NCBI GenBank assembly: GCA_002189035.1
Contig: NEEC01000019.1
Coordinates: 496,001 to 560,000, forward strand
Direction: 5' to 3'
Origin: Utricularia gibba
Taxonomy: Eukaryota; Streptophyta; Magnoliopsida; Lamiales; Lentibulariaceae
Length of the DNA stretch: 64,000 nucleotides
How positions within the stretch are numbered: position 1 is the stretch's first letter; every line of letters starts with the position of its first letter. Positions 11,601 to 25,194 of this stretch are shown piece after piece. A program made the position numbers and the translations under genes. The notes beneath the pieces were generated by a model. That model was given only the letters and a program-made list of their open reading frames with translations. It made no database searches and was not told where the DNA came from.

Positions 11601-12138
11601 CACACTTCTCCACAAGACAAGTTAGTTAATGCGACTGCAAATATCCACCGGCTTTAAATTCCTGCAGAAAGATCCTCTTTTTTGCTCTGCCCCTCCCCCT
11701 CCCTCCTCTGTAGCTCCCTCCCCCCTTTCTCCAATTCCACCTATTGTTATCTGCTTTTCAGACCTTGCCACGCCGTCTTCTTCCTTTCCCGCATTTACTT
11801 TTGCTAAAGCGGCTACCCGATTCATTTCATTTGATGCTGCTGCTTCTTCTTCACACTTCTTTTCATATTTAACTGCGCTGGCTACTGCTTTATTGTAGGG
11901 CAATCATTGATTACAATTTCGATCTGCCTCCTTTAATTCCTGTTTTTTAAGTTTCGTCTTTGTGCATCTTCTGTGTATATTCATTGAGAGGCTTGAGCGT
12001 CGTCTGTATACAGAGTCCTTGGTTGTTTGCTGTCAGATTTTGGATCTGGGTGTGTTTGTATTGGCCTTGGAATCACAAGTGTTTATTGGTTTGTCTCACT
12101 GACTGTCGCTCTTTTTTCTTTTTGAAGATCTGGTAACG
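11601..12138 (+). promoter_or_regulatory. Probable 5' UTR/leader of the LAX gene
   Basis: A pyrimidine-rich block (11680-11780, runs of CCCTCC, TTCTTCC) followed by GC-moderate sequence runs up to the ATG at 12139. This CT-rich composition is typical of plant leaders. A leader intron is possible but was not resolved. Confidence 0.4.
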
Positions 12139-14353
12139 ATGATGAGTCAGAAACAAGCAGAGGAAGCTATTGTTCCGCTTCCCACCTTCAATGAAACCGA
12201 TAACGACGGGACCGGTGCCGGAAAGGATGAGGAAATGGACGCCGGCGGTTTTAGCGTTAAGAGCTTCCTCTGGCACGGCGGCTCTGCCTGGGATGCCTGG
12301 TTTAGCTGCGCTTCAAATCAAGTAAGATACTCAACTCTGTCTTTCCGGCATACATTTCCGTTTTCTCAACACCTTTGGAACTGATTTCAGGTTGCGCAAG
12401 TTCTGCTAACGCTGCCTTACTCCTTCTCTCAACTGGGTATGCTCTCTGGGATCATATTTCAAATATTCTACGGCCTAATCGGCAGCTGGACTGCGTATCT
12501 CATAAGCGTCCTCTACATCGAGTACCGAACCAGGAAGGAAAAAGAAGGCGTCAGCTTCAAGAACCACGTTATTCAGGTACCCGAATTCTCTGAACCAAAC
12601 CCCTCTACTTCCTCCGAAGAACACAATAGAATTTTGATTTCTCGGATTTTCAGTGGTTTGAAGTATTGGATGGATTACTGGGTCCTTACTGGAAAGCTGC
12701 GGGATTAGCATTCAACTGCACATTTCTCCTCTTCGGATCAGTCATCCAGCTTATAGCCTGCGCCAGGTATTCAATCCTTCGTCTCCTCCGAGCTCTTCCC
12801 AAAAACTCTAACTCTCTTCTTGGCAGTAACATCTACTACATCAACGATAATCTGGACAAGCGGACATGGACATACATCTTCGGAGCTTGCTGCGCGACGA
12901 CGGTGTTCATTCCTTCGTTCCATAACTACAGAATTTGGTCTTTCCTTGGCCTTGGAATGACCACTTATACTGCCTGGTATCTCACCATCGGCGCCCTTGT
13001 TCATGGCCAGGTCATCTTCCCCCTTCATCTTGAAGAATCCGCAGTACCTTTTTCGTCAAAGTTTAATGCTTTTTTTTACCTTTAGCAGGTAGAAAACGTC
13101 CAACACACCGGCCCCAGAACCCTTGTTCTTTACTTCACCGGCGCCACCAACATTCTCTACACCTTCGGTGGCCATGCCGTTACTGTGTAAGATACCCTCC
13201 CGTGTCCGTGTCCGTGTCCATTTAGGGTTTACGCGCTGATGGACTTTTGAATTTGTCTTATTATTTAAATGACAAAAACTAAATGCATATCCTTTTTCTA
13301 ATTCTGCTGCGTAATCAGGCAAGAAGAAAACAATTTTAATTATTTAAAATTTGTATATTAGCCGTTGGCTTTTGTGGCCGGCGTTTGCAGCTTTTGCCGG
13401 TGGCCCTCCCCGGCGAGTAAACATCGACAGAATCATAAAAGTCTTTTACTTTTCATCTGCTTTTGTTACCGCAGGTTCAGTGAAAAGGGGAAACTGATTC
13501 ATTGTTTATGTAATAATAGAAAAAATATTTATTGTTTTGCAGGGAAATAATGCACGCAATGTGGAAGCCTCGGAAGTTCAAGTGCATATACTTGATTGCC
13601 ACTGCGTATGTCTTCACGTTGACAATCCCGTCGGCCTCCGCCGTGTACTGGGCCTTCGGCGACCAGCTTTTGACGCATTCCAACGCCTTGGCGCTTCTAC
13701 CACGGACCGGTTGGCGCGACGCCGCCGTCATTCTTATGCTCATCCATCAGGTCCTTTCTTCCCCCATCATCTCCCTTTTTTCCCGGTTTCGTACTGATGA
13801 TTGACTGATGGTTCGTGTTCAGTTCATCACATTCGGATTCGCTTGCACGCCTCTGTATTTCGTGTGGGAGAAGGTGATCGGCGTCCACGACACCCGGAGC
13901 ATCTGTTTGCGGGCGGTGGCACGTCTCCCGGTCGTGATTCCGATTTGGTTCCTGGCCATCATCTTCCCCTTCTTCGGCCCGATCAATTCCGCCGTGGGAG
14001 CCCTTCTCGTTAGCTTCACAGTCTACATCATCCCATCAGTTGCCCACATGCTCACTTACCGCAAAGCCGTCGCTCGTCAGGTGAGACGTTCGATCCCCAC
14101 AGCATAATTATCACTTTGATCAAGCTGACCCTCGTTAACGTTTTCTGATCAGAACGCTGCCGAGAAGCCGCCCTTCTTCATGCCGAGCTGGGCTGCAATG
14201 TACGTGATAAACACGTTCATCGTGATCTGGGTGTTCGTCGTAGGGTTCGGGTTCGGGGGGTGGGCGAGCGTGACGAACTTCGTGAAGCAGATCGACACAT
14301 TCGGGCTGTTCGCCAAATGCTACCAGTGTAAATCTCCGCCTCCTCGCCATTGA
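12139..14353 (+). CDS. AUX1/LAX-family auxin influx carrier
   Basis: Proton symporter that imports auxin (IAA) at the plasma membrane; amino acid/auxin permease family. Eight exons read through in frame to 476 aa: 12139-12321, 12391-12576, 12654-12766, 12827-13010, 13089-13186, 13543-13750, 13823-14080 and 14153-14353, all introns GT-AG. Near-invariant family blocks are present: WHGGSAWDAWFSCASNQ, VAQVLLTLPYSFSQLGML, HNYRIWSFLGLGMTTYTAW, YFTGATNILYTFGGHAVTVE, PLYFVWEKVIG and FFGPINSAVGALLVSF, ending DTFGLFAKCYQCK. The C-terminal section (NAAEKPPFFMPSW) looks closer to the AUX1/LAX1 side than to LAX2/LAX3, by memory comparison only. The start has two adjacent ATGs (12139 and 12142). No defects seen. 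Confidence 0.96.
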
Positions 14354-15622
14354 TCTCCTTCACAACGACGGAAGGGAAGCATATTCTGCAGCTGCTGCAA
14401 GGCATTTTTCTATTTTTGTTGCCCAGTATCCATTTTTACATCATATTTGTATCCCGTTTCTCCTATTTTCTATGTAACACAAAGCAACGAACAAAAAAAA
14501 TTATTTTACTGCCAAATTAATTATATGATGAATTAATGCGACACATATTAATAACTAGTGGGGAAGATGATGATGGCGTTTCATGTGGGAATGAAAGCTG
14601 GCCAGCTTGTATTCCCTTCATTGAACGTTGACGGGGTTGCTTTATTTTTAGTTTCGTTAATCGGAATTAAAAATGGAATAAAACTTAAAATAAAGGGAGG
14701 CAATGGGCCTCTTCACATGGGATGTACGTTTGGTTGCCAGATTGAAACGTGTCCTTTTTAATTCATATCTTAAAAGTCGATTTTTTTTTTATTATCTTTT
14801 TGACCGGTCTGTGATTAGGATATGCTATCCTCTAATCAACTTAAAAAATATATATATTAAAAATAATTCGACTAAGCAAATTGATAAATATAAAACAAGT
14901 TCAAGAAGACAATTTTACTAATGATCGATTTTTATGATTTCATATTTTTAAGCAATATTTAAAAATAATTTGATTGGGTGGATTGGGTTTGGTAGTTTGA
15001 AGTGCCGTTGTTAAAGTTTAAGTTATCTATTTGGGATGAAAATTTGATTGGTTTAAGATCCTATTATTTATATTTAATTAGAAGAGTTTGTTTACTAATT
15101 TTTTTATTATTGTTTATGAAATGATTAAATTACTCTCATTTATTAAAAAAAGATAAATTGTTTTCAAATTCTGCTGTCAAGACTCGTGGGGGTTTGGAAG
15201 TAATATATTCTACAAAATGGAGATTTTTTTAAATATTGCCAGCATCCCGTTTTTGAAAATAATGTGTTTAAAGTAGGTGTTATCTTGTTGTAAGATTAAA
15301 TTGCTAGACCTATTTTCTTTTTTACATAATATTATCCATTTCGAATATTTAATTCTTATGGTTTTAAGCTCTTATCTTTCAAAAAAAAAAATCTAATGTA
15401 AGATTATAAGAGTTTCTTTATTTAAATACATTTTCTTTTCATATTCATAATAAATGAAATACCGTCACATGACCGCTAGCCTTATATTCGACCTCTTTAT
15501 GCGTTTTTAAAATCAGGAGTGTTGCACATAAAATTTGATAGATATCCATTTATGTTGACTTAAATTTGATAGATGACCATCCTCCAAAAACCATTTGGAG
15601 TCTAGTCATCGTTAATTTAGGT
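14354..15622. other. LAX 3' flank and AT-rich intergenic
   Basis: Contains the presumed LAX 3' UTR, then low-complexity sequence. A short open frame at 14558-14761 has no recognisable domain. Confidence 0.5.
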
Positions 15623-15690
15623 ATTTAAAGAAAGTCAGTATTTATCAAAATACACTGACATCATTTTGATAAATACTGACTTTTTTAAAT
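15623..15690. repeat. Long near-perfect inverted repeat (foldback)
   Basis: Arms 15631-15651 and 15663-15683 are exact reverse complements (arm AAAGTCAGTATTTATCAAAA plus T) around an 11-nt loop, and complementarity continues with one bulge to 15623 and 15690. It lies ~400 bp past the PHF5A stop codon. It may be a tiny foldback element or hairpin locus. Confidence 0.8.
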
Positions 15691-16088
15691 ATTCTTTTTC
15701 GATATCAAATTAATTTTATTATTTTGTGTAACTATACATTATTACATTGAATGCTATGATGAATATTGTCTCTTTGGGTGCTGCTTATCACATATAAGCA
15801 ACTCACAAACCATCTTTGGCGTCAATTTGGACGTTGTTTGTGACAAACATTTTCATGTTTACCTAAATACCCCTTTTCCGTGTATTTAGGTCGAGTGGGT
15901 TTGTTTCCGAGGAAAATATATCGCGGAAAAATTAATGCTACCAAGCGTCATGGACAGAAGAGAGGAGTTGAAGAAATTTTCAGACCAGTTAGAGATATCT
16001 CAAAAGCAGTAGGATTCAAGCATGAAGAAGCAGTGCGATGACGCTACAATGGGTGCGGTTGCGTCAGAAGGAGATGAACCTGGAGCCT

Positions 16089-16420
16089 TCATCTCTTCTT
16101 AAACCCGTACTTCTTCCGTTCGTAAAAGAGATCAGTTTTAGCACTTCCCAAATTCACAATCTTGGGGCAGCCATCCCTGTCTTTTTCCAGCTGAGTGCAC
16201 TCTTTGCAGTAGTAGGCATCTGAGATCCCCACGCCCCCGCAGATGACGCAGCGCCCCTGGAAGGACCCGTAGTTGCATTCATCACATACCCTGACGAGAG
16301 TGCAGGGGCGGACATATGAATCACATATCACACATTTGCCATCGTCCTTCTCGCACAGCCTGCCAATGGCGATTCCAGGTTGCTTCCGGCACATGATCAA
16401 GTCGGGTGATGCTTCGCCAT
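16089..16420 (-). CDS. PHF5A: PHF5A/SF3b14b splicing factor (PHD finger-like domain protein 5A); frameshift near N-terminus
   Basis: Small zinc-binding subunit of the SF3b complex of the U2 snRNP, needed for branch-point recognition in the nucleus. From [12 protein letters not shown] to the C-terminal [11 protein letters not shown] the sequence matches the extremely conserved ~110-aa family, with CxxC pairs CVICDSY, CDEC, CVICGG and YYCKEC that bind three zinc ions. The expected start ATG at 16420 encodes MAKHHP, but the next codons read ACT TGA; one G is missing after CCC (at ~16403), where CCGGAC would give P-D and restore the frame. As written only a start at 16394 gives an open frame, losing nine residues. 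Possibilities are an assembly deletion (favoured) or a recently broken copy. The intronless CDS agrees with Arabidopsis homologues. Confidence 0.93.
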
Positions 16421-16447
16421 TCTTACAGCAGCTGTTGCTCGATCCTA

Positions 16448-17388
16448 CTGCAACACATCAGAAATCTTCAAATTATTGCTCTATATGACAACATGGAGCA
16501 CCTTAAACTGAGGAAACAATGGCATCTATTAATAACGTAGATGCCATATCCCTACAACATAAACACCATCATATAATATAAACCAAAACAGAAAAACTCA
16601 AAAGAGGTTACTAGCAATCAAAAGTCAGCAAATTATCATTGGAACTGAATAGACCCTGAAATACATCTCTTTAGAATAACCAATACAGGTAACGGTAAAC
16701 TCTTTCAGGAGTGGGCATAGAAATCTTCAAGAGCAATCACAGCCCAAGGAATAGTGAGCACGTTCTCTGTCAGCTTATATCAAGTTGAGTTAACTAAACA
16801 AACTGTGATCTTTCCTCTTATAATGCAGTCTTAATATGTGAAGCTACAAAATAAGAGAACCCCAACAAAAACATTCGCAATATAAACTGAGGAATCAATG
16901 GAATCCAGAAACCACTTTACGGAAGTTGTTCAACACTTTGGTATCATTTTCAATAGCATAGCTAAATTACATAGCACAGAACAGTTATAGGAAACGAAAA
17001 GTAAACATAAAATAAAAAATTCGGAGAAAATTCTTAAAAAAAATTGCCGTTAAATCGCCAGAAGTAAATCCTAGGAAATGCTATACAAAGTTAAACAAAG
17101 GTGCAGACAGGGAGGCTCAGGCTCAATCAGAGAACATTCATCATGCTGACTAATATACCCAAAAAAATTTAGCAAAACTGGAAAGAAGAAGATTTAAGCA
17201 CAAAACAGTAACCACGAGTACAGCGGCGCCACAATCACACCTCAAAAAGTGAGAGGCGAAGAGGAAGGCTACGTTAGGAATAAGAAAACGACAAGTGGAG
17301 AGCAAATGTGATGACCGCAACCCCCCAAACTCTACGCAAACATCTAAACCCTAGACCCAAGAAAACGCAGAGAACAGCGAACACGAAC
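16448..17388 (-). other. Probable 5' UTR intron of PHF5A
   Basis: On the minus strand a good acceptor (TGTTGCAG, cut before 16447) lies 26 bp upstream of the ATG and a candidate donor (GCAG, then GTTCGTG) at 17389/17388. The ~940 bp between is AT-rich with no coding potential. A 5' UTR intron is usual for plant PHF5A. First exon and start site would be at ~17390-17470. A telo-box-like AAACCCTAG occurs at 17346-17354. Confidence 0.5.
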
Positions 17389-17479
17389 CTGCTAGTGCGC
17401 CACAAGAAACCCAATCACGTGCCCTAATTCCTAATCGATTTCACATCTCCGTTTAACTTACCCGGCCCGGCGCCAGTAA

Positions 17480-17782
17480 AGGGACTCCAAAACATGGTAA
17501 CTTAAAATAAGTTAAAATTAGCTATCTAATTGTCTCAGAATAATGTATTTTTCGAAAGTAATTTTGAAATTTAGTCATACTCATGCTTGTACATTTGTAA
17601 ATTAATTTTTAAGCTACATTTAATATTTTCAGTTATTATGTTTACTAATATTAAACCATATTATATTTTATTAATTAAAAATATTTATTTTCAACTATTA
17701 TTATAAAGTTCAACTATTTTTTAAAAATATTATATTTTTTTAAAAAATTATGATAAAAATTTATAATTGAACTTTCGAAATA

Positions 17783-17829
<47 letters not shown>

Positions 17830-19440
17830 TTTCAAAAATTATATAAGTAAAGTTCACAATGTTTAAAATTTTGATAATGGTATAAGAATAAAATTGAATT
17901 TTTCAATATTTTTATAATATCAAAGTACTAAATGAATATTATAAATATTTTTAATAAAATATTATAAATCATTATTACAGATAATTCAAATTTAAAAATC
18001 ATGAAACAATAATACTAAAAAGTTGATTGATGGTCTTAATGTGAGTTGGGAACTTGGGATGGATGTAAACTAAGTGTCAACTAAATTTTGATGATTATGA
18101 AGCATTTGATAAGAAATATCTACTAATGTGAATCATAAGAATAAGAAGAGGTGATAATGTTTTCATATATGATAAATGTCTAAAGGTTGATGCAAGTTGA
18201 GGATGACATCTTCTTTTTGATTAAGTATCATCATGAATATGTATAGATACACTATTTACATTGGTATAATGATGGAGTTGATACGCATTTACATGAATTA
18301 GTTGAGATATTTCTGGATCTTATACATACATGATTTTTAAGATTGCATACATGTATTTGATGATCACATTTTTGTGAATGTTGAAAGTCAACTATACCCT
18401 TATATCTTGTAATCGTATTTAAATCAACTTGGTTTATAAATGAGATGAATCAGCTAAAATAATAAATAATATATCTCAATTTTTTTTATCTCATAAAGAT
18501 TAAACTTATATTGCATATGTATCAATCAATGTATAACTTTTTAAATACATGAATATCTTATCCTACATATACTTATATATTTAAATATTATATAATAAAA
18601 TCAATTATCTATAATTAAAAATATAAAATTACCCTTTATGTATAACAATATATATACATATGAAGTTTCTAAAGGGCAACTTACAACTAGAACTAAAAAA
18701 CAGGTCACCATATATACAGATTGAGAATGCGAAGCACTACAACTGAAACTCTTGGGCTTCGCCTTATTACATTACATGATATGCGGAGTATTCCCTCAGG
18801 TGTCGAATTCTACATTTTCATTTGTTATTTGTGATATCAAATATGAATGTGAAAATTGAATATATTCTTATTGCCATAATGTACACATTAAGATTCATAG
18901 AATCATACATTGTACAATAAATGAGAATGAGTTCTATATTTACATATTTGCCATAATGTTTTATTATACAAAATCATTCACCTGTTATCTCTATACCATT
19001 CATCATACATATTTTTTACATATGATTTTTCTATATTGTTCTAAGTATTCGTGTTGTTTTTTAAAAATAAACTACACATAAATATGTATTTAGTAATTGT
19101 TTTCACTATTTGTATTGGAACGTAATAACAGATATTACATAAAACATGATACATTCTATATGGCTAAACGAGTGACAAGATTTATAGCTGAAAAAATGAA
19201 CTACGTATAAATATTGATATGAAATTATATAAAAGTATAGTAAGAAGGTTACTTTACCTATCTCATACGTGATTAGATATCGATGATGTTATAAAGAAAA
19301 CTCATACATTGGGAACATTTTTCTTTGCAGACCTGGATCTAAACAATAAACTAGTGTTGTACACCTATTTAAGCATTGATTATGTCATATCTAAAAATGC
19401 TTAGAGTACATCTAGATTCATATGCTACTTGCATTCCTCT
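17480..19440. other. AT-rich intergenic with AAT/ATT microsatellite
   Basis: Contains an (AAT)n run turning into (ATT)n at ~17788-17830, so the tract is self-complementary. 18000-18450 is slightly less AT-rich but shows no coding frame. No gene supported. Confidence 0.5.
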
Positions 19441-19800
19441 CCATTCTCTTGGTGCAACAAAAACAAAGTATCATTGTTCATTCTACCACAGAGGCCGAGT
19501 TCATTACATCAAATTTTGCTTTTAACCACACAATATGGTTGAGCAAACTTTTTAGATTTAAACCTTGAACAAAAAGGCTATACCCTTCTGATTATTGATA
19601 ACAAGACTGTTATTGCTGTGGCAAAGGACCCTACACACCTCGAGAAGCAAAACATATAAAAATGAGATTGTACGCTCTCATAAATATTGTGAAAAAGAAG
19701 ATATTATAGTTGAAATATGTGAGTTTAGAAAATTAGCTCGTTGATATTCTTACTAAGGCATAGGAGAGAAATTAGTATGAAAAGAACAAATATAATATTA
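19441..19800 (+). pseudogene. Decayed Ty1/Copia RNase H fragment
   Basis: Translation in shifting frames gives SWCNKKQSIIVHSTTEAEFI (the RNase H SxKQxxVxxSTxEAEY block), then NHTIWLSKLF, then DNA reading as the DNKTVIAVAKDP, TKHIKMR and LVDILTKA blocks, in correct order. At least three stops or frameshifts break it. No RT or integrase is adjacent, so this is a truncated 3' pol end, plus sense. Confidence 0.8.
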
Positions 19801-20544
19801 GAATGAAAAATCTAGTAGATTTTAAAGCACTCACCAGATCTAGTGTTGAAAGGGATGAGAAATAAGAGATAATAGAAGATGAAGTGATGTGTAAGAAGAA
19901 AGTTTGTAGCATGTGAACGGACATGGATTGCTTAAAAGAGAGAGAAATTTTAAAATATCAGTATTAATAAGTACAAAGAAAAATTTGGGTTTTGGACTCT
20001 CGTGTTAAATTAACTTAAGTTTTAAGTCTCTTCTATTGGTTTTATATGTGGTGTCATTTTATTGAGTTTCTTATCTTTTTTTACAGTTATTTTTCATCAA
20101 TCACGAGTATTTTTGTAATGATATGCTATGATATTTGATAATAACTATGATGTTTTGCTTCGTAGAAGAGCTGAAGGGTATTAGGAGATTCCCATATCAA
20201 TTATGAATGAGAGAATATGATGAGATTGAGTAGAATAATCATACAAATCTCATTTATCTCATCACATTGGAAGGAAAGAAAGTAAAATAATGAGGATTGA
20301 TTATCTGAACCAAACAATATTGTGCAATATGAGTATGAATCCATTATACTATTTTTCTGCAAAAGTTGCACATATCTCATTTATCTCATCACACTATGTC
20401 GAATCAAATGTGAATGTGTGTGTGTGTGTGTGCTTTTTTTTTTTTTTTACTTTTGATTAAACCAATGAAAATTGTATCATGTTTATTTAGAATATTTTTA
20501 TCACATGTGTTATACTTCATTATGATATATATTATTCATTCTCG
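19801..20544. other. AT-rich intergenic with TG microsatellite
   Basis: Probably the Copia 3' flank. A TG run at ~20415-20433 is followed by a T run. No gene supported; the short open frame at 20414-20653 is microsatellite plus transposon end. Confidence 0.5.
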
Positions 20545-20569
20545 AATTTTTAATTTCAATTATAAGGTA

Positions 20570-20835
20570 ATATTAATGGTATTGCAAATAATTGAATTAG
20601 ATACTATTGATAAAAAATTATATTATATTATTAATAATATACAAGATCATTAGTGCCGCCTTGCATATCAGAGGTGACCCGCACCATTGTTGATGGTGCT
20701 TCGGGTGTGCACCATGAGGTGGTGCAAGGTACCATTGATGATGGTGTCGTATTGCTTGTGTCCATACTCTTTCTCCTATATATAAGTTCTATCTTCATAA
20801 ATTTTGACAGCCAAATTTTTTGATTGCAAGGGTGC
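20570..20835 (+). repeat. MULE left terminal inverted repeat
   Basis: Matches the reverse complement of 32030-32345. In the best core (20616-20669 against 32301-32248) I count about 48 of 54 identical bases. It includes near-palindromic modules CACCATTGTTGATGGTG (~20682) and ACCATTGATGATGGT (~20731), shared in kind with the right end. Confidence 0.75.
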
Positions 20836-21419
20836 GTTTGACTAAATTGGTTGAGTAGAGTTTAATTTGGAGAAAAAATTAGTAATTTTTTTTTTCTGTA
20901 AATTTTTTTGGTTATTTAAATTTTTTGTACTATTGTTAAGACCTTTAATTATAATGCGTCATAAATAATAACGTGTGAAAAATAAACACTATCACTAAAT
21001 TCAATTATATTTAAGACATTATTATTAATGAAATATCATGTTAGTTTTTCAACTTTTTTTATTGTTTGATTAATTATTTTGTTTATTAATTTGTTATATT
21101 TTTTTCTTGTTTCATATATGATACTTACAAATTTATTTTTAGCTTTTCTATATATTGACATAACATTTTTTGTATCAATAATATATTTTTATTATTTTTT
21201 TGTGTTGACTAATATATTTTATTTATTAATTTATTATATTCTTTTTTAGATATGTAATATTTATTAATTTATTGATAATTTTTCTGTAGATTGACATGTA
21301 CTCACGTCTAAGAATTCATGATCTTAAGGATCTGCGTCTATTGGATGTGTAACTGTAGAATATTACTTATGGCCTGTTATAGAGATCACACTATAAAATG
21401 ATGTAGTTCAAACACATCT

Positions 21420-23170
21420 ACAAATTATTAGCATGTAGATCGTGGGAGTAAAGTATTGCAAGACATCTTGATCATTGGGATTTTTATAGGATTATGAAGA
21501 TATTACAAATGGAACCAAACCCGAATCTACTTACAGCTCTTGCAGAGAGATGACGTCCAAAGATACATACTTTATTCTACCATGCGGAGAGGCCATCATC
21601 ACCCTTCAAGATATTTCCATACTATGGGGTCATCATATTGATGGTACATCGATAGTTCGTGCTTGCACATAACCCACAACTTAGCAATAGCGTGAGCTAT
21701 GTGTCGAACAATTTGGATAGGAGCCCAAGGAGACCTTCATTTATTGTTAGTTTTTATGAAGTATTTTTTTTTCTAAGATGCTACCAGTAACCATGGCAAG
21801 TTGAGTATCCTAGATTGGATGGTAGATCAAGATTGTTGGATGACCACTAGTTGGGGGATAGGTGTTCTAGCGAATTTGTATCTCGAGCTTGATTTATGTG
21901 CACTTTGGCGCATTACAATGGATGGTGCTCATCGTCTTTTTCAAGTTACTTTATGTGCTTCCTTTGCTAGTATTATATACATTAAAATTTATTATGTTAC
22001 AATGTTTTTTATGTAGCTTTGAGCATATATTCGGATATCATCTTTACGTCATACACTGAAGTGTAATTTCCAACACGATGTATACTGGGAGGGCGAGGGG
22101 TTTAAACCGTTCGTGTATGGTTAGAGGTTCAAAGGTTGACTTAACCACTCAAATGTGGTCTCCAACAAGTTAGAACCAATCTGTGTCATACTTTATTTGG
22201 TTTATGAAGATGAAAAGGTACATTGTTATCATATAAATATATTTTCATTTGAATCGTACATATTGACATCATACATATTTTATTATTTGTTGGACAGTTT
22301 AAGTGGACTCCTTACAAAGATATACATTTATTGTGTGTTCCTGAATGTGATCATGCTTTGGTAGTACGCCGGTCCGATGATATATGCATCTCGGGTGGAG
22401 CCTCATTGCCCTGATCAAGTTTCTCGACAGTTTGGATGTAGTCGTATTGTTCCATCCCTTCCATATTGATATCCTTCAAAACATAAGTTCACCAGAGACT
22501 TTTACGATACTGATTAGACATTGGAGAATGCTGCATGTATAGTTTTGTGGGCATCTAGGCACATTCACATTCTCCAGCTACATGAGATCCCTATAGTGTC
22601 TGAGGCATCGTACATGGCATCGTATATGCCGCATGCGCCGTTGTATTTTGGAAGAAGATATTGAGAGAAGGGTGATAGATATTGAGGTGGAGATGCAGAG
22701 CCAATAGCTTATACGATTAAATGACTCTTTATGTAAATATGGGTCAGATCGTCTAAATTAACTTTTGATATCTTGTTTTTTCTCATGTCCCATAGCTAGA
22801 CAAATTTCGTGGTGGGAATAAAAAAGCAACGTGGGCATATGAGGGTCTGAACTAGAAGCTTTGATGGAGCCAGTTGCTCGTGCTGCAGCAATCACCGCTA
22901 CCTAGTGAGACTTATCCATATTTGGGAACTGATGATGACCCTGCACAAGTTCACATGGACCAAACATATGAGGATTTCAATTTAGAGATATTTCAACAGG
23001 ATATGACCCTAACGAGCCAACCATCAATATGCGAGACTCATTCTTCCTATGTGCGACTGCCACTCTTGACTATTACTTTATCATATCCTTGTTGCCTTCC
23101 TTACCCAGAGTTCATGATGCCCCACATAGGATTGAGCCAGTATAGTGTTGAGAGGGGACATGCATATTGA
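21420..23170 (+). pseudogene. Plant mobile domain (PMD) protein gene, decayed, carried by MULE
   Basis: Frames in order give FILPCGEAIITLQDISILWG (the PMD hallmark FHLPxGExTITLxDVxxLxG), a middle segment around WMVDQDCWMTTSWGIGVL, then FKWTPYKD (PMD FxWxPY), a DNA-level match to the VRQFG region, and an acidic tail (22874-23170). Stops and frameshifts occur throughout. PMD proteins include MAIN and phosphatase-7 long-form homologues; transposon-borne copies are common. Confidence 0.65.
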
Positions 23171-25194
23171 AGATTCCCATTTCCATCACCATATAATGGT
23201 CCACATGATGCGATCCATCTGTTATCATGACGACAATGTAGGCATGGGTAAATGAAACCACCATTCCAATGATTATATGTAGATGTGTTTTATCGTAGTA
23301 AAATGTGATGTAAATCATTATTTAGTAAGCTACTTTTACGAAAACAGTTTGAAAACAATTATATACAAAATATCAAAAATAAATAAGTTCTATAGCAATT
23401 AATCAAAGTTGTTCAAATTAGAAAATATTGAATTCATCAGACTATTCTATTGGTGATGGATATACTCTCCAATCCATCTCCTTGTGTATTCTTGTGCGAT
23501 GCTATCGACCAACAATAGTCCGACTGTGTGCAAGATTATGGTATAGGGTCCAGCCTAGGTAGAGGACATAAGTATCAGAATCAAGAGGTCTGAAAATCTC
23601 TTCACTCTATGTTTATAGCAGAGCATGCAATATATCGAGACTAATCATGAGATCGTCAGCACTTATCTTTACATTTTTACAAGTAGAATATCATGAGAGC
23701 ACGGAACATCATACTTAGTCCACCTTCCACAACTACAAGTTTGATCACAAAGCATCACTTTGTAGAGATAAGATCTCTCTTTCCCATGGTTGATGACTTC
23801 AATCTTAAATGACATATTCGCAATCTTGAATTGATACACCTTGTGTGTCTTGACTCATTCTCGTGTTCTATCCCAAAAATGTTTTTCCTCCTCTGAGAGA
23901 GCCTGTGTATACATAAAGTAAAATAATGAAACATTAAAAACATCCAAGATTAGGTAACATCAATATTGTACCTGATGGTTTTATGTCATTGAGGTGATCT
24001 CTTATTTACTCTCATGGAGGATGATAGCCAACATGTACAACATAGTCTCAACAATTGTATCTGAGGTAAGTTGACGACAAACCTTGAAAATATTGTTCAT
24101 GATTTCCATTGCATTAGAAGTAATATTCTCATAACGTATACTTAAATCATATGAGAGTGTCTGTTTATCAAATGGACCATTTTTCGGCTCAAAGAGCCAT
24201 GCATAAGCCATCAAATTTTTCTTTTGAATCCTTTCGAGGTACATCATCAACTTTTTTGGATCATAGTTCGATCCAACATTGTAAGTCATTTGCTTAAGTA
24301 TTTTTTTTCCAAACTTCTTGTTGAAGTTGGAAACATATTGACGCAAATACCAAAAGTGGGCTAGACGACCTTCTTGAAATCTGGCATAATTCCTCACAAC
24401 TACAAGCATGCCTCTAGCTCTGTCTGAGATTATGCTAGCCTGACCTTGACAAAAAAAAGTGCTCGGGTAGCAAATCTATAAACCAGAGGTATTCATCCCT
24501 ACTCTCCTCATTGAAAACTGCATGGGTTAGTGGTAGGATGTGACCACCTCGATCCTTGATAGTGGCCACAGCCAATTTCTGGTCATAACATCCATATAAA
24601 AAGGTGGCATCAACCGTAACAACAGACCTCCAAAACTTGAATGCTCAAATAAAGGGATTATAGGGTCAAAAAACATAATGCATGATTTTAAGGTCATCTC
24701 CTACAATAGTGAGAAAACAATCCCATGAGACCACTATCCTGGTATTGGCCTACATGATTGCCACAAATAATGTAGGTAGCTTTTGCATCAATGATTCCCA
24801 TGTTCTATAAATCAACTCAAAAACAAGTTGAGCACTGTATCATACACGTTCATAAATAATCTTTTCATGATATTTTTCAAAAATATATTTTCAAGCATCT
24901 ACAACTCTAATTTAGACAACAAAGAAAAGTTATTAAAAATGTAAACTATATAAAGAAATTTAAGAAATATTTAAACTACACCTCCTCTTCTATGTGCAGT
25001 ATACATAAGCTCATATCCAATGAATAAATCATAAAGGTTGCGATGTTGCGCTCCATCCATGTATGTCTTATAGGTATGTGGAAAGTCACAGATTGATACT
25101 TGACAAACTCCATCACGTGTAGATTGCATAATGATGAACGGAAATTCCTATTATCGTTGCAATAAAAATAGAATTCTGTATCAAATAAATTTGT

